Shown one piece after another: positions 18,870-27,706 of a DNA stretch of 34,198 nucleotides. Source of the stretch: JBFKUL01 sp041635755. Lineage in GTDB: Bacteria > Pseudomonadota > Gammaproteobacteria > Burkholderiales > SG8-39. The position numbers were made by a program, and so were the translations under genes. Each line of letters begins with the position of its first letter. Within the stretch, counting starts at the first letter, position 1. The DNA lies in assembly GCA_041635755.1 (NCBI GenBank), contig JBFKUL010000002.1, positions 1-34,198 of the forward strand. Reading direction: 5' to 3'. The notes under the pieces were generated by a model that saw only the letters and a list, made by a program, of their open reading frames with translations, had not been told where the DNA came from and did not search any database.

Positions 18870-19477
18870 GGGTTCATCCCCTTGCTGACGCCCGGACGCG
18901 CTGCCATGCGCTCGCCCCACCTTTTGAGGTGATCCAGGCCGCCGGCGGCCTCGAGCAGCGGCTTGCGCAGCGCATAGTTCGGATACAGCTGCAAATCGGC
19001 AAACGACATCTCGTCGGCAAGAAAGTCGCGGCCCGCCAGTCGCGCATCCGCCAGCCGGAAGTAGTTGACCAGCCGGGTCTTGAGGAACTCCGTATTGGCG
19101 ACGCTTTTCTCGGGTAGCGCGGTTTCTGAGAGAAACACCGCCGAGCTGGTTCCGGCAATGTCGCTCGCCGCGAACGCGAACCACTGCGCCGCCCGCGCAC
19201 GGCGCAAGCGGTGGGTAGGGATGAATTTCGCGGCCTTCTCGCACGCGTAGACGACGATCGCCCCAGATTGCGCAAGCGTGAGCGGCCGTCCGCCCGGACC
19301 GTCCTGGTCGACCATCACCGGGATCTGCCCGGCAGGATTCAGGCGCAGGAATTCGGGCGTCTTGTGCTCGCCCTTCGTGAGGTCCACCTTGTGAATACGG
19401 TGCTTGAGCTCGCATTCGGCAAGGGCTACGGAGGCACGAAGGCCGTTCGCGGTGCCCCATAGGTAAAGGTCGATCAT
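18866..19477 (-). CDS. Glutathione S-transferase (Nu/YfcG-like)
   Basis: A 203-residue two-domain GST. Seen: N-terminal thioredoxin fold MIDLYLWGTANGLRASVALAE, with the TxN motif seen in Nu-class and Ure2p-like enzymes instead of a catalytic Tyr or Ser. NPAGQIPVMVD (cis-Pro) and TLAQSGAIVVYACE (Glu/Ser for the glutathione gamma-glutamyl group) follow. The all-helical C-domain has FLADEMSFADLQLYP. Family members bind glutathione and often act as disulfide-bond reductases; the substrate here is unknown. AGGAG precedes ATG 19477. It is convergent with xthA and overlaps it by four bases. Confidence 0.9.
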   Translation of the reverse strand: MIDLYLWGTANGLRASVALAECELKHRIHKVDLTKGEHKTPEFLRLNPAGQIPVMVDQDGPGGRPLTLAQSGAIVVYACEKAAKFIPTHRLRRARAAQWFAFAASDIAGTSSAVFLSETALPEKSVANTEFLKTRLVNYFRLADARLAGRDFLADEMSFADLQLYPNYALRKPLLEAAGGLDHLKRWGERMAARPGVSKGMNP

Positions 19478-19585
19478 CTTGGTTCTCCTGGACGCGCTGT
19501 GTCGGGATTCTCTGGCGGGGTCACGGTGACCGCCGTGGACGTCGGCATTGTAGTGCCAGAGGGCCTGCGCCGTGTGGCCGCGGCG

Positions 19586-19591
19586 TAGAAT
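19586..19591 (+). promoter_or_regulatory. Candidate -10 box (TAGAAT) for the zinc-ribbon gene
   Basis: TAGAAT followed by GC lies 14 bases before the ATG at 19606. It implies a leader of about 8 bases. No -35 is recognisable. Confidence 0.35.
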
Positions 19592-19605
19592 GCTTTTACA
19601 CCGTC

Positions 19606-19974
19606 ATGGAACCCGCCCGTAGCATCGGCAAGCTGGGCTTCAGGCGCTGGTACGAGCGCCAGCTGGTGGAAAGCCACGCTTGGCTCGTTACCTGCTTTCT
19701 GTGCATGCTCGGCGTGGCCGCATCGCTCGAGGGGTTCAGCTTTCGTGCGCCCGGCCTGGGGCCGATCGTGACGCTCGTCTTCGTGTTCGCCGCCGGCTGC
19801 GTCGGCTGGTACGGGTGGGGCCGGTACCGCGCGCTGATGGAGCAGGCCGAGCGAATCGGCGATCAGTCGACCTGCGGCGCCTGCGGCTTGTACGGCCGCT
19901 TCAAAGTCGAGTCCGAAGCTCCGCTGCTGCGCGTTTGCTGCCGCAAGTGCGGCAACTCGTGGACCATCGAGTAA
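19606..19974 (+). CDS. Small membrane protein with C-terminal zinc ribbon
   Basis: A 122-residue protein not assigned to a named family. Seen: two hydrophobic segments at about residues 27-44 and 52-71, then a hydrophilic C-terminal domain with paired cysteines CGAC (90 and 93) and CRKC (112 and 115, with an extra Cys111). This is a classic four-Cys zinc-ribbon pattern ending GNSWTIE. It is probably an inner-membrane protein with the ribbon in the cytoplasm. No Shine-Dalgarno is visible before the ATG. It stands alone between the divergent GST and convergent aceB genes, so context gives no function. Confidence 0.78.
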   Translation: MEPARSIGKLGFRRWYERQLVESHAWLVTCFLCMLGVAASLEGFSFRAPGLGPIVTLVFVFAAGCVGWYGWGRYRALMEQAERIGDQSTCGACGLYGRFKVESEAPLLRVCCRKCGNSWTIE

Positions 19975-20040
19975 CGCCGGCTGGCGCGCGACCCTGCAAC
20001 ACTGGGCGCGGTCCGGGATCCTGCCGGGCGCCGGCGCAGT

Positions 20041-21642
20041 TCAATCGATCATTTCGTACGCCGGCAGGGTCAGGAATTCGACGTAGGTATCGTCGGTGGT
20101 GATCTTCTCGAACAGCTTGGCGCCTTCAGCGTACTTTCCTGCCGCCCATGCTTCGTCGCCGAGGACTTCCCTGACCTTGGGCAACTCTTCCGCGAGCAAC
20201 GTGCGGAACAGCGCCTTGGTCACGCGACGGCCGTCGTCGAGATTGCCCTTGTCGCTGCGTACCCACTGCCAGATCTGCGAGCGGGAGATCTCCGCGGTTG
20301 CCGCGTCCTCCATAAGATTGAACACCGGAACGCAGCCGTTGCCGGCAAGCCACGCGCCGAGATACTGGATGCCGACCGAGATGTTGTTGCGCAGTCCCGC
20401 CTCGGTGATCGGGGTCTCGGGGCGGAAGTCCAGCAGCTCCTTGGCCGTCACGTTGACGTCCGGCCGCTGCTTGCCGTACTGGTTCGGCTTCGGCATGTGC
20501 TTGTCGAAGACTTCCTTCGCGACTGGAACCAGCCCCGGGTGCGCCACCCAGGTGCCGTCGCACCCGTCGGTGACTTCGCGCAGCTTGTCCTGTCGCACCT
20601 TCTCGAGCGCTTCCTCGTTTGCCTTGGCATCGTTCTTGATCGGAATCTGCGCCGCCATGCCGCCCATCGCAGGCGCACCGCGCCGGTGGCAGGTCTTGAC
20701 CAGCAGCAACGCGTAGGCGCGCAGGAAGGGCGCCGTCATCGTCACCTGCGCCCGGTCGGCGAGGCAGAACTTGTCGTTCGCGCGAAACTTCTTGATGCAC
20801 GAAAAGATGTAGTCCCAGCGGCCGATGTTGAGCCCGGCGGAGTGCTCCTTCAACTCGAACAGAATCTCGTCCATCTCGAAGGCGGCAAGGATGGTCTCGA
20901 TCAGCACCGTGGCCTTGATGCTGCCTCGCGGCACCTCGAGCTCGTTCTGGGCAAGCTTGAAGATGTCGTTCCAGAGCCGTGCCTCGAGGTGCGACTCCAT
21001 CTTCGGCAGGTAGAAATACGGGCCGCTGCCGCGCTTGAGCAGCTCTTTCGCATTGTGGAAGAAAAACAGGCCGAAATCGAAGATGCCGGCCGACACCTGC
21101 TTGCCGTCCACGGTCACGTGCTTTTCGTTCAAGTGCCAGCCGCGGGGGCGCGGAATCAGCACCGCAGTCTTGTCCTCAAGCGAGTAGCTCTTGTCCCCCT
21201 GCTGGAAAGTGATCGTTCGGCGCGCAGCGTCGCGCAGATTGATTTGCCCATCGATCATGTTGAACCAGGTCGGGCAGTTCGCGTCCTCGAAGTCCGCCAT
21301 GAAGGTCGAGGCGCCGCAGTTGAGCGCGTTGATCACCATCTTGCGGTCGGTCGGCCCGGTGATCTCGACCCGCCGGTCGAGCAGATCCTTGGGCTGCGGC
21401 GCAACCGTCCATTCGGACTCACGGATCTTCTTCGTCGCGGGCAGGAAATCCGGCAGCTTGCCGGTGTCGAACTCCTTCTGGCGCGCGGCGCGGGCGGCGA
21501 GCAGTTCCTGCCGTCGCGGCTCAAATGCGCGGTGCAGCTTGGCGACGAACGCGAGCGCCTCGGACGTCAGGATCTGCGCGAACTCCGGCGTCATGCGTCC
21601 GGAGACGGAAATACCCTTGGGAAGCGCCTTGGATTCTTGCAT
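20041..21642 (-). CDS. aceB: Malate synthase A
   Basis: A 533-residue malate synthase of the A type, condensing glyoxylate with acetyl-CoA in the glyoxylate shunt. Seen: EITGPTDRKMVINALNCGASTFMADFEDANCPTW (core strand and Glu/Asp metal region), IPRPRGWHLNEKHV, the conserved GRWDYIFSCIKKFR, and CDGTWVAHPGLVPVA near the C-terminal third. Length matches AceB (~530) and not GlcB (~720). No isocitrate lyase gene is in the window. ATG 21642 has no Shine-Dalgarno, but a promoter-like TAAAAT ends only six bases before it, so a leaderless transcript is possible. It is divergent from the ketopantoate-reductase-like gene. Confidence 0.96.
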   Translation of the reverse strand: MQESKALPKGISVSGRMTPEFAQILTSEALAFVAKLHRAFEPRRQELLAARAARQKEFDTGKLPDFLPATKKIRESEWTVAPQPKDLLDRRVEITGPTDRKMVINALNCGASTFMADFEDANCPTWFNMIDGQINLRDAARRTITFQQGDKSYSLEDKTAVLIPRPRGWHLNEKHVTVDGKQVSAGIFDFGLFFFHNAKELLKRGSGPYFYLPKMESHLEARLWNDIFKLAQNELEVPRGSIKATVLIETILAAFEMDEILFELKEHSAGLNIGRWDYIFSCIKKFRANDKFCLADRAQVTMTAPFLRAYALLLVKTCHRRGAPAMGGMAAQIPIKNDAKANEEALEKVRQDKLREVTDGCDGTWVAHPGLVPVAKEVFDKHMPKPNQYGKQRPDVNVTAKELLDFRPETPITEAGLRNNISVGIQYLGAWLAGNGCVPVFNLMEDAATAEISRSQIWQWVRSDKGNLDDGRRVTKALFRTLLAEELPKVREVLGDEAWAAGKYAEGAKLFEKITTDDTYVEFLTLPAYEMID

Positions 21643-21648
21643 CTCGAC

Positions 21649-21677
21649 ATTTTACGGTCCGGATTTCCGCACCGCAA
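21649..21677 (-). promoter_or_regulatory. Candidate promoter for aceB giving a leaderless mRNA
   Basis: On the minus strand TTGCGG (21672-21677) and TAAAAT (21649-21654) are 17 bases apart. The expected start site falls at or next to the A of the aceB ATG (21642), and there is no Shine-Dalgarno. Confidence 0.4.
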
Positions 21678-21826
21678 CATGAAATCCCCGGTTGAGGGGA
21701 GTAGGCTCTTTCGATTAGTAAGCTCCTGTTTCACGATGCGGGATGCGATCGGTTAGCGCGGTGCGGACCTGCTGCAGCATCGCATCTCGCCAATCCCGAG
21801 TCTTCAGAAGCCTTCGGAGCCGTTCA

Positions 21827-22900
21827 ATGCCGACCACCTACAACATCCTGATCATGGGCGCCTCGTACGGCTCGCTGTTGGCGACCAAGCTGCTGCTCGC
21901 CGGCCACACCGTGAAGCTGGTCTGCTTGCCCGCGGAGGCCGAGCTGATCAACAAGGAGGGTGCCCGAGTGCGCATGCCCGTCAAAGGCCACCAAGGTCTT
22001 GTCGAGGTTGATTCGCGCAAGCTGCCGGGAAAGCTCTCCGCCGAAGGACCGCAGTCGATCAAGCCGGCGGATTATCACCTCGTTGGATTGGCCATGCAGG
22101 AGCCTCAGTATCGCTCGCCGGGCGTGCGCGAGCTTCTCGCCGCGGTCGCCCGATCCCGCGTGCCGTGCATGTCGATCATGAACATGCCGCCGTTGCCCTA
22201 CCTGGCGCGGATTCCGGGGGTCTCGGCCGACAAGTGCAGGGCCTGCTATGCCGATCCCACGGTCTGGGATGGTTTCGATCCCAAACTGTTGACGCTGTGC
22301 AGCCCCGATCCGCAGGCGTCCCGACCGCCGGATGAGAAGGTCAACGTGTTGCAGGTCAGGCTGCCGACGAATTTCAAATCGGCTCGTTTTGAATCAGACG
22401 CGCACACCGCCATCCTGCGCCGACTCGAGTCCGACATCGAGGCGGCCCGCTTCGATACCGGTGCCGCCAGGATCGAGCTGCCGGTGAAGCTCAAGGTGCA
22501 CGACTCGGTATTCGTACCGCTCGCAAAGTGGAGCATGCTGCTGGCGGGCAACTACCGCTGCATCCAGAAGGACGGCATGCGGCCGATCAAGGACGCGGTT
22601 CATTCAGACATCAAGACCTCGCGCGCGGTCTATGAATGGGTGGCCAAGCTGTGCAAGACCCTCGGTGCGGAGGAGAAGGATCTGGTGCCCTTCGAGAAAT
22701 ATGCCGCCGCCGCGCAGGGTCTTACGGGTCCCTCATCGGCGGCGCGCACGTTGTTCGCCGGCGCGCCCTTTATCGAGCGCGTGGACCTTCTGGTGAAGAC
22801 GATCGCAGCGCAGAAGGGCATGCAGTCCGACGCAGTGGACGAGATCGTCGCCCTGGTGGACGCGCGGCTCGAGGCCAATCGTCGCGCGGCAAAACAATAG
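21827..22900 (+). CDS. Ketopantoate-reductase-like NAD(P)-binding protein of unknown function
   Basis: A 357-residue protein. Seen: an N-terminal Rossmann strand-turn-helix (YNILIMGASYGSLLATKLLLAGHTVKLVC) whose nucleotide loop reads GASYGS rather than GxGxxG. The C-terminal helical half has AKWSMLLAGNYRCI, spaced like the Lys/Asn active-site helix of PanE/ApbA ketopantoate reductases. It is longer than PanE (~300) and lacks obvious PanE signatures elsewhere, so a different 2-hydroxy-acid or opine-like substrate is possible. The ATG at 21827 is chosen because GGAG lies about 10 bases upstream and the fold starts there; an in-frame ATG at 21743 would add 28 basic residues. It is divergent from aceB and ends 15 bases before the convergent ntrC. 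Confidence 0.72.
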   Translation: MPTTYNILIMGASYGSLLATKLLLAGHTVKLVCLPAEAELINKEGARVRMPVKGHQGLVEVDSRKLPGKLSAEGPQSIKPADYHLVGLAMQEPQYRSPGVRELLAAVARSRVPCMSIMNMPPLPYLARIPGVSADKCRACYADPTVWDGFDPKLLTLCSPDPQASRPPDEKVNVLQVRLPTNFKSARFESDAHTAILRRLESDIEAARFDTGAARIELPVKLKVHDSVFVPLAKWSMLLAGNYRCIQKDGMRPIKDAVHSDIKTSRAVYEWVAKLCKTLGAEEKDLVPFEKYAAAAQGLTGPSSAARTLFAGAPFIERVDLLVKTIAAQKGMQSDAVDEIVALVDARLEANRRAAKQ

Positions 22901-22915
22901 CCGTCCGGGACCGCT

Positions 22916-24313
22916 TTACGCCTCGGCGTCGCCGTTGATGTCGAGCTCCTGGATCTTGCGGGTGATGGTGTTGCGGCCCATACCGAGCAGGTTCGCCGCT
23001 TCGATGCGCCGACCGCCGGTGCGCGCCAGCGCACGGACAATGAGCACACGCTCGAACTGACGGCCAAGCGCATCCAGCACCCCGGTCTCACCGCGCGCCA
23101 GTCGACGCTCGACTTCCTCGCCCAGCGCCGTAATCCAGTCGGAGGCATCGACTGCGGCCGCCCGTGTACGCATTTCCGTCGGCAGGTCGCTCGGCTCGAT
23201 CACCTGTCCAGGCGCCATCACCGTCAACCAATGGCACAGGTTCTCGAGCTGGCGCACGTTGCCCGGGAACTCGAGCCGCGAAAGATGCGCCACCGCGTCC
23301 TCCGAAAGGCGCTTGGGGTCGACCCCGAGTTGTTTCGCGCTGTGCACTAGGAAATGCCGCGCCAGCAACGGGATATCCTCGAGACGCTCGCGCAGCGCGG
23401 GCAAGCGCACACGGATTACATTCAACCGATGGTACAGGTCCTCGCGGAAGCTGCCGTCGCGCACCCGCACCTCGAGGTCCTGGTGCGTTGCGGCGATCAC
23501 ACGCACGTTGGCTTTGATCTGCTGGTGACCGCCGACCCGGTAGAACGTCCCGTCCGAGAGCACGCGCAGCAGCCTCGTCTGCAGGTCGGCCGGCATGTCG
23601 CCGATCTCGTCAAGAAACAGGGTGCCGCCCTCGGCCTGCTCGAAGCGGCCGCGGCGCTGTGCCTGCGCACCCGTGAACGAGCCGCGCTCATGCCCGAAGA
23701 GCTCTGATTCGAGCAGGTCCTTGGGCATCGCGGCGGTGTTGATGGCCACGAACGGCTTCGCCGCGCGTGCACTATGCCGGTGCAGCGCGCGCGCCACAAG
23801 CTCCTTCCCGCTGCCCGACTCACCGGTGATCAGCACCGTGGCGCTCGATTGTGCGAGCCGCCCGATCGCGCGGAACACCTCCTGCATCGCCGGGGCGTGA
23901 CCCAGGATCTCCGGCGTTTCGGACAGCGGCTCAAGCGCCGCAGCGTCGCGCCGGCGCTCGTCGAGCGCTCGCCGGATGAGTTCGACGGCCTGATCGACGT
24001 CGAACGGTTTGGGAAGATATTCGTAGGCGCCGCCCTGAAAGGCCGCAACCGCGGAGTCCAGATCCGAATAGGCGGTCATGACGATCACTGGGACGGCAGG
24101 ATGCTTCTCTCGGACGGTCTGCAGAAGCTCAAGGCCGGAGGGGCCGGGCATGCGGATATCGGAGACGAGGACCTCCGGAGGACCGGTGTCGAGCGCGTCA
24201 AGCGCCTCCTGCGCGGAAGCAAAGGAGCTGTGTTCGATACCCTCCCGGCTGAGCGCCTTCTCAAACACCCACCGGATGGAGCGGTCATCATCGACGATCC
24301 AGACTGGTTTCAT
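22916..24313 (-). CDS. ntrC: Nitrogen regulation response regulator NtrC (sigma-54 activator)
   Basis: A 465-residue activator. The receiver domain spans about residues 1-120 with phospho-acceptor Asp52 (VSDIRMPG) and conserved Lys102 region (YLPKPF). The AAA+ domain has Walker A GESGSGKE, a sigma-54 contact loop reading GSFTGA instead of the common GAFTGA, and Walker B LFLDEIGDMP. The C-terminal Fis-type helix-turn-helix is ALARTGGRRIEAANLLGMGRNTITRKIQEL. When phosphorylated by NtrB it activates sigma-54 promoters under nitrogen limitation. It starts 15 bases after ntrB. Target-like sites lie upstream of glnA in this same window. Confidence 0.96.
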   Translation of the reverse strand: MKPVWIVDDDRSIRWVFEKALSREGIEHSSFASAQEALDALDTGPPEVLVSDIRMPGPSGLELLQTVREKHPAVPVIVMTAYSDLDSAVAAFQGGAYEYLPKPFDVDQAVELIRRALDERRRDAAALEPLSETPEILGHAPAMQEVFRAIGRLAQSSATVLITGESGSGKELVARALHRHSARAAKPFVAINTAAMPKDLLESELFGHERGSFTGAQAQRRGRFEQAEGGTLFLDEIGDMPADLQTRLLRVLSDGTFYRVGGHQQIKANVRVIAATHQDLEVRVRDGSFREDLYHRLNVIRVRLPALRERLEDIPLLARHFLVHSAKQLGVDPKRLSEDAVAHLSRLEFPGNVRQLENLCHWLTVMAPGQVIEPSDLPTEMRTRAAAVDASDWITALGEEVERRLARGETGVLDALGRQFERVLIVRALARTGGRRIEAANLLGMGRNTITRKIQELDINGDAEA

Positions 24314-24328
24314 GTCCCGTCCGTAGTT

Positions 24329-25375
24329 TCAGGCGAGCGGCAGCAGTATCGTGAATACCGTCCGGCCGGGTCGGCTCTCATACTCGATGACCCCCTGGTG
24401 GTACTGTACGAATGTCTGCGCGAGCGAAAGCCCGAGGCCGCTGCCGCCTTCGCGCCCGGACACCAGCGGATTGAAGATCTTGTCCTGGATCTCCGCCGGC
24501 ACTCCTGGCCCGTCGTCGATCACTTGCAATTCTAGTGCCAGCTTGTAGCGCTGGCGCACGATCGTCATCTGGCGCACGGCGCGGCTGCGCAGCGTGATGG
24601 TGCCCCCGCCATAGCCGGCGGTGAGTGCCTGCGCGGCATTGCGCGCGATGTTGAGCACCGCCTGGATCAGCAGCTCGCGATCTCCGATCACTTCGGGCAC
24701 GCTTGGGTCATAGTCGCGCTCGGTTCGCACCGCGCTCGAGTACTCGGACTGCACCAGGCTGCGCACCCGCTCGAGCACCTCGTGGATGTTGACCGTCTCC
24801 AGCTGCGGCGCGCGATGCGGTGTCAGCAGCCGGTCCATCAGCGCCTGCAGGCGGTCGGCCTCCTTGATGATGACCTGGGTATATTCCTTGAGCCCGGGAC
24901 GATCGAGCTCGCGCTCAAGCAGTTGTGCCGAGCCGCGCAGCCCGCCCAGCGGATTCTTGATCTCGTGGGCGAGATTGCGAATCAGCTCGCGGTTGGCCTG
25001 CTGCTCGGACACCAGACGCTCTTCGCGCGCCAGACGGAGCTGCTGCTCGATCGGGCGCAACTCGGCAAGCACGCTCAGTCCTGGTGCGTCGATGCGCGTG
25101 ACGCTGAGCGCCAGGGGCAGCGGCTCGCGTCCAACGCGCTCGTAGATCACGTTCTGCGCCGCGTAGCTCCAGTGCGTGCCGTGCGCCTCCGAGAGGGTCT
25201 TCTGCAGCGCCTCGGATTCGGCAAACAGCGCGAGAATCGGCTGTCCAATAAGCGCGCGTGCGCCCGTATCGAGCAGGCTCTCCGCGGCCGGATTGGCGTA
25301 ACACACGGCGAACGCGTCATCCAGAACCACCACTGCGGTGGCAAGAAGCTCAAGCCCGTCGAATGAGACAGCCAT
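24329..25375 (-). CDS. ntrB: Nitrogen regulation sensor kinase NtrB
   Basis: A 348-residue cytoplasmic histidine kinase without membrane segments. A PAS domain spans about residues 1-110 (TAVVVLDDAFAVCYANPAAESLL). The dimerisation/phospho-acceptor helix has His137 in NLAHEIKNPLGGLRGSAQLLE. The HATPase domain carries an N-box (QAVLNIARNAAQAL), the G1 box (VIDDGPGVP) and the G2 box (GSGLGLSLAQTF). It phosphorylates NtrC, and PII (GlnB) reverses this when nitrogen is plentiful. The gene lies between the DUF4124 protein and ntrC in the glnA cluster. No clear Shine-Dalgarno precedes the ATG, so expression may depend on readthrough from glnA. Confidence 0.95.
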   Translation of the reverse strand: MAVSFDGLELLATAVVVLDDAFAVCYANPAAESLLDTGARALIGQPILALFAESEALQKTLSEAHGTHWSYAAQNVIYERVGREPLPLALSVTRIDAPGLSVLAELRPIEQQLRLAREERLVSEQQANRELIRNLAHEIKNPLGGLRGSAQLLERELDRPGLKEYTQVIIKEADRLQALMDRLLTPHRAPQLETVNIHEVLERVRSLVQSEYSSAVRTERDYDPSVPEVIGDRELLIQAVLNIARNAAQALTAGYGGGTITLRSRAVRQMTIVRQRYKLALELQVIDDGPGVPAEIQDKIFNPLVSGREGGSGLGLSLAQTFVQYHQGVIEYESRPGRTVFTILLPLA

Positions 25376-25417
25376 ACGCGGGACGTGTCGGACGGCCGAC
25401 GGCGCATGGCGCGGCGC

Positions 25418-25915
25418 TCAACGGCTGAGGTTGGTCAACTCGCGCCTGAGCGCCTCGACATTCTTTTCGTGGGCCTGGACGTTGTCCTTGAAGGGCTGCA
25501 GGCGTTCCAGCACGCGCGCATAGTTTCGCTCGTGGCCGTAGCGCACCGCCTCCTGGTCCTCGAGCTCCTTCTTCGCCTTGTTGAGCAGCTCCTGCTCTTG
25601 CGCGAGCTCGCGTTCGAGGATCTGACGCTGCTTTTCGCGCGCTGCAAGCCGGTCGTTGCTGCTCTCGCGGGGGAAGCTGGCCGTCGTAGGCGCACGCGCA
25701 GGCGGCGGCTTCTGCGAGGGCACCACGTTCACTTCCCGCGAGACGAGCTCGCACTTCTTGCCAGCGGTGTCGCGCTTGTCGCTGGTGTAGAGCGGCCGAC
25801 CACTTGGGTCGACGCATTTGTAGATCTCCGTCACCTGGGCACGCGCGGGCGCGGCAGCAAGGCTGATGAAGAGAAGCACGAATGCGGCAAGTCGGTGCAT
25901 GTCGGGAAGACGCAT
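25418..25915 (-). CDS. Exported DUF4124 protein with C-terminal coiled coil
   Basis: A 165-residue protein (160 if ATG 25900 is used). Seen: a signal peptide (MHRLAAFVLLFISLAAAPARA), then a DUF4124 motif (VTEIYKCVDPSGRPLYTSDKRD) with a second Cys at KKCELVS. A Pro/Ser linker leads to a long charged helix at about residues 85-160 (EKQRQILERELAQEQELLNKAKKELEDQE...) with heptad-like spacing. It is probably periplasmic. Neither start has a Shine-Dalgarno; the second Met gives a more compact signal peptide. It sits between glnA and ntrB on the same strand, an arrangement I associate with betaproteobacterial nitrogen clusters. Its role there is unknown. Confidence 0.82.
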   Translation of the reverse strand: MRLPDMHRLAAFVLLFISLAAAPARAQVTEIYKCVDPSGRPLYTSDKRDTAGKKCELVSREVNVVPSQKPPPARAPTTASFPRESSNDRLAAREKQRQILERELAQEQELLNKAKKELEDQEAVRYGHERNYARVLERLQPFKDNVQAHEKNVEALRRELTNLSR

Positions 25916-25976
25916 GAGAACGCGTCGCCAAGTCTATGCTACGACAAGGACTTGCCGCAATCCCGGAAAGTACGAC

Positions 25977-25996
25977 GGGGCGGTCAAGCCCGCCCC
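25977..25996 (-). terminator. Hairpin after glnA, weak or partial terminator
   Basis: A perfect 7-pair stem GGGGCGG/CCGCCCC with a 6-base loop lies 27 bases after the glnA stop. The following bases on the minus strand (GTCGTACTTT) are only moderately T-rich. It may be an attenuator lowering readthrough into the DUF4124-ntrB-ntrC genes rather than a full stop. Confidence 0.45.
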
Positions 25997-26023
25997 TTCG
26001 CCACAGCGACGCTCGAATCTGGC

Positions 26024-27439
<1,416 letters not shown>

Positions 27440-27506
27440 GATCGAGTCTCCTGGAATGGGTGTATGGAAGTTCGTGCCGGGCGCGCCGGCTAGACGCGAC
27501 CTAGGG

Positions 27507-27522
27507 AGCAGGTTCCGTGCCA
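27507..27522 (-). promoter_or_regulatory. Sigma-54 (-24/-12) promoter of glnA
   Basis: The minus strand reads TGGCACGGAACCTGCT, against the consensus TGGCACG-N4-TTGCW. Only one defined base differs, and the GG and GC dinucleotides have the required spacing. It predicts a start near 27496 and a leader of about 57 bases to the glnA ATG. Confidence 0.88.
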
Positions 27523-27568
27523 CAAGGAACTTCGGGCCGGCCCCCTCTGGCCAGGCCGAATTCGCCGC

Positions 27569-27574
27569 ATTTTA
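27569..27574 (-). promoter_or_regulatory. Candidate sigma-70 -10 box upstream of glnA
   Basis: TAAAAT followed by GC on the minus strand. The -35 position would fall inside NtrC-like site 1, resembling the E. coli layout in which NtrC represses the upstream glnAp1 promoter. The -35 itself is poor. Confidence 0.35.
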
Positions 27575-27585
27575 CCCAATCGGAT

Positions 27586-27602
27586 AGCACTGGGCTGGTG
27601 CA
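27586..27602. promoter_or_regulatory. NtrC-like binding site 1
   Basis: AGCACTGGGCTGGTGCA against the consensus TGCACY-N5-GGTGCA: eleven of twelve defined positions match. It is centred about 98 bases upstream of the predicted sigma-54 start. Confidence 0.75.
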
Positions 27603-27615
27603 TTTTCGAGTTGAC

Positions 27616-27632
27616 CGCACGGTCCGGGTGCG
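27616..27632. promoter_or_regulatory. NtrC-like binding site 2
   Basis: CGCACGGTCCGGGTGCG is an inverted repeat CGCAC-N7-GTGCG matching nine of twelve consensus positions. Its centre is 30 bases (about three helical turns) from site 1, on the same DNA face. Confidence 0.6.
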
Positions 27633-27679
27633 TCCCATGCACCATGCCTGAACCAGCCAGGGTCCTCGAGTCGAAGACC

Positions 27680-27685
27680 TATAAT
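27680..27685 (+). promoter_or_regulatory. Consensus -10 box (TATAAT) for the rhodanese gene
   Basis: A perfect TATAAT followed by GC lies 21 bases before the ATG at 27707. No convincing -35 is present at 16-18 bases. AAAGGA follows as Shine-Dalgarno. Confidence 0.5.
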
Positions 27686-27706
27686 GCATAGCAGCAAAGG
27701 ACTCCG

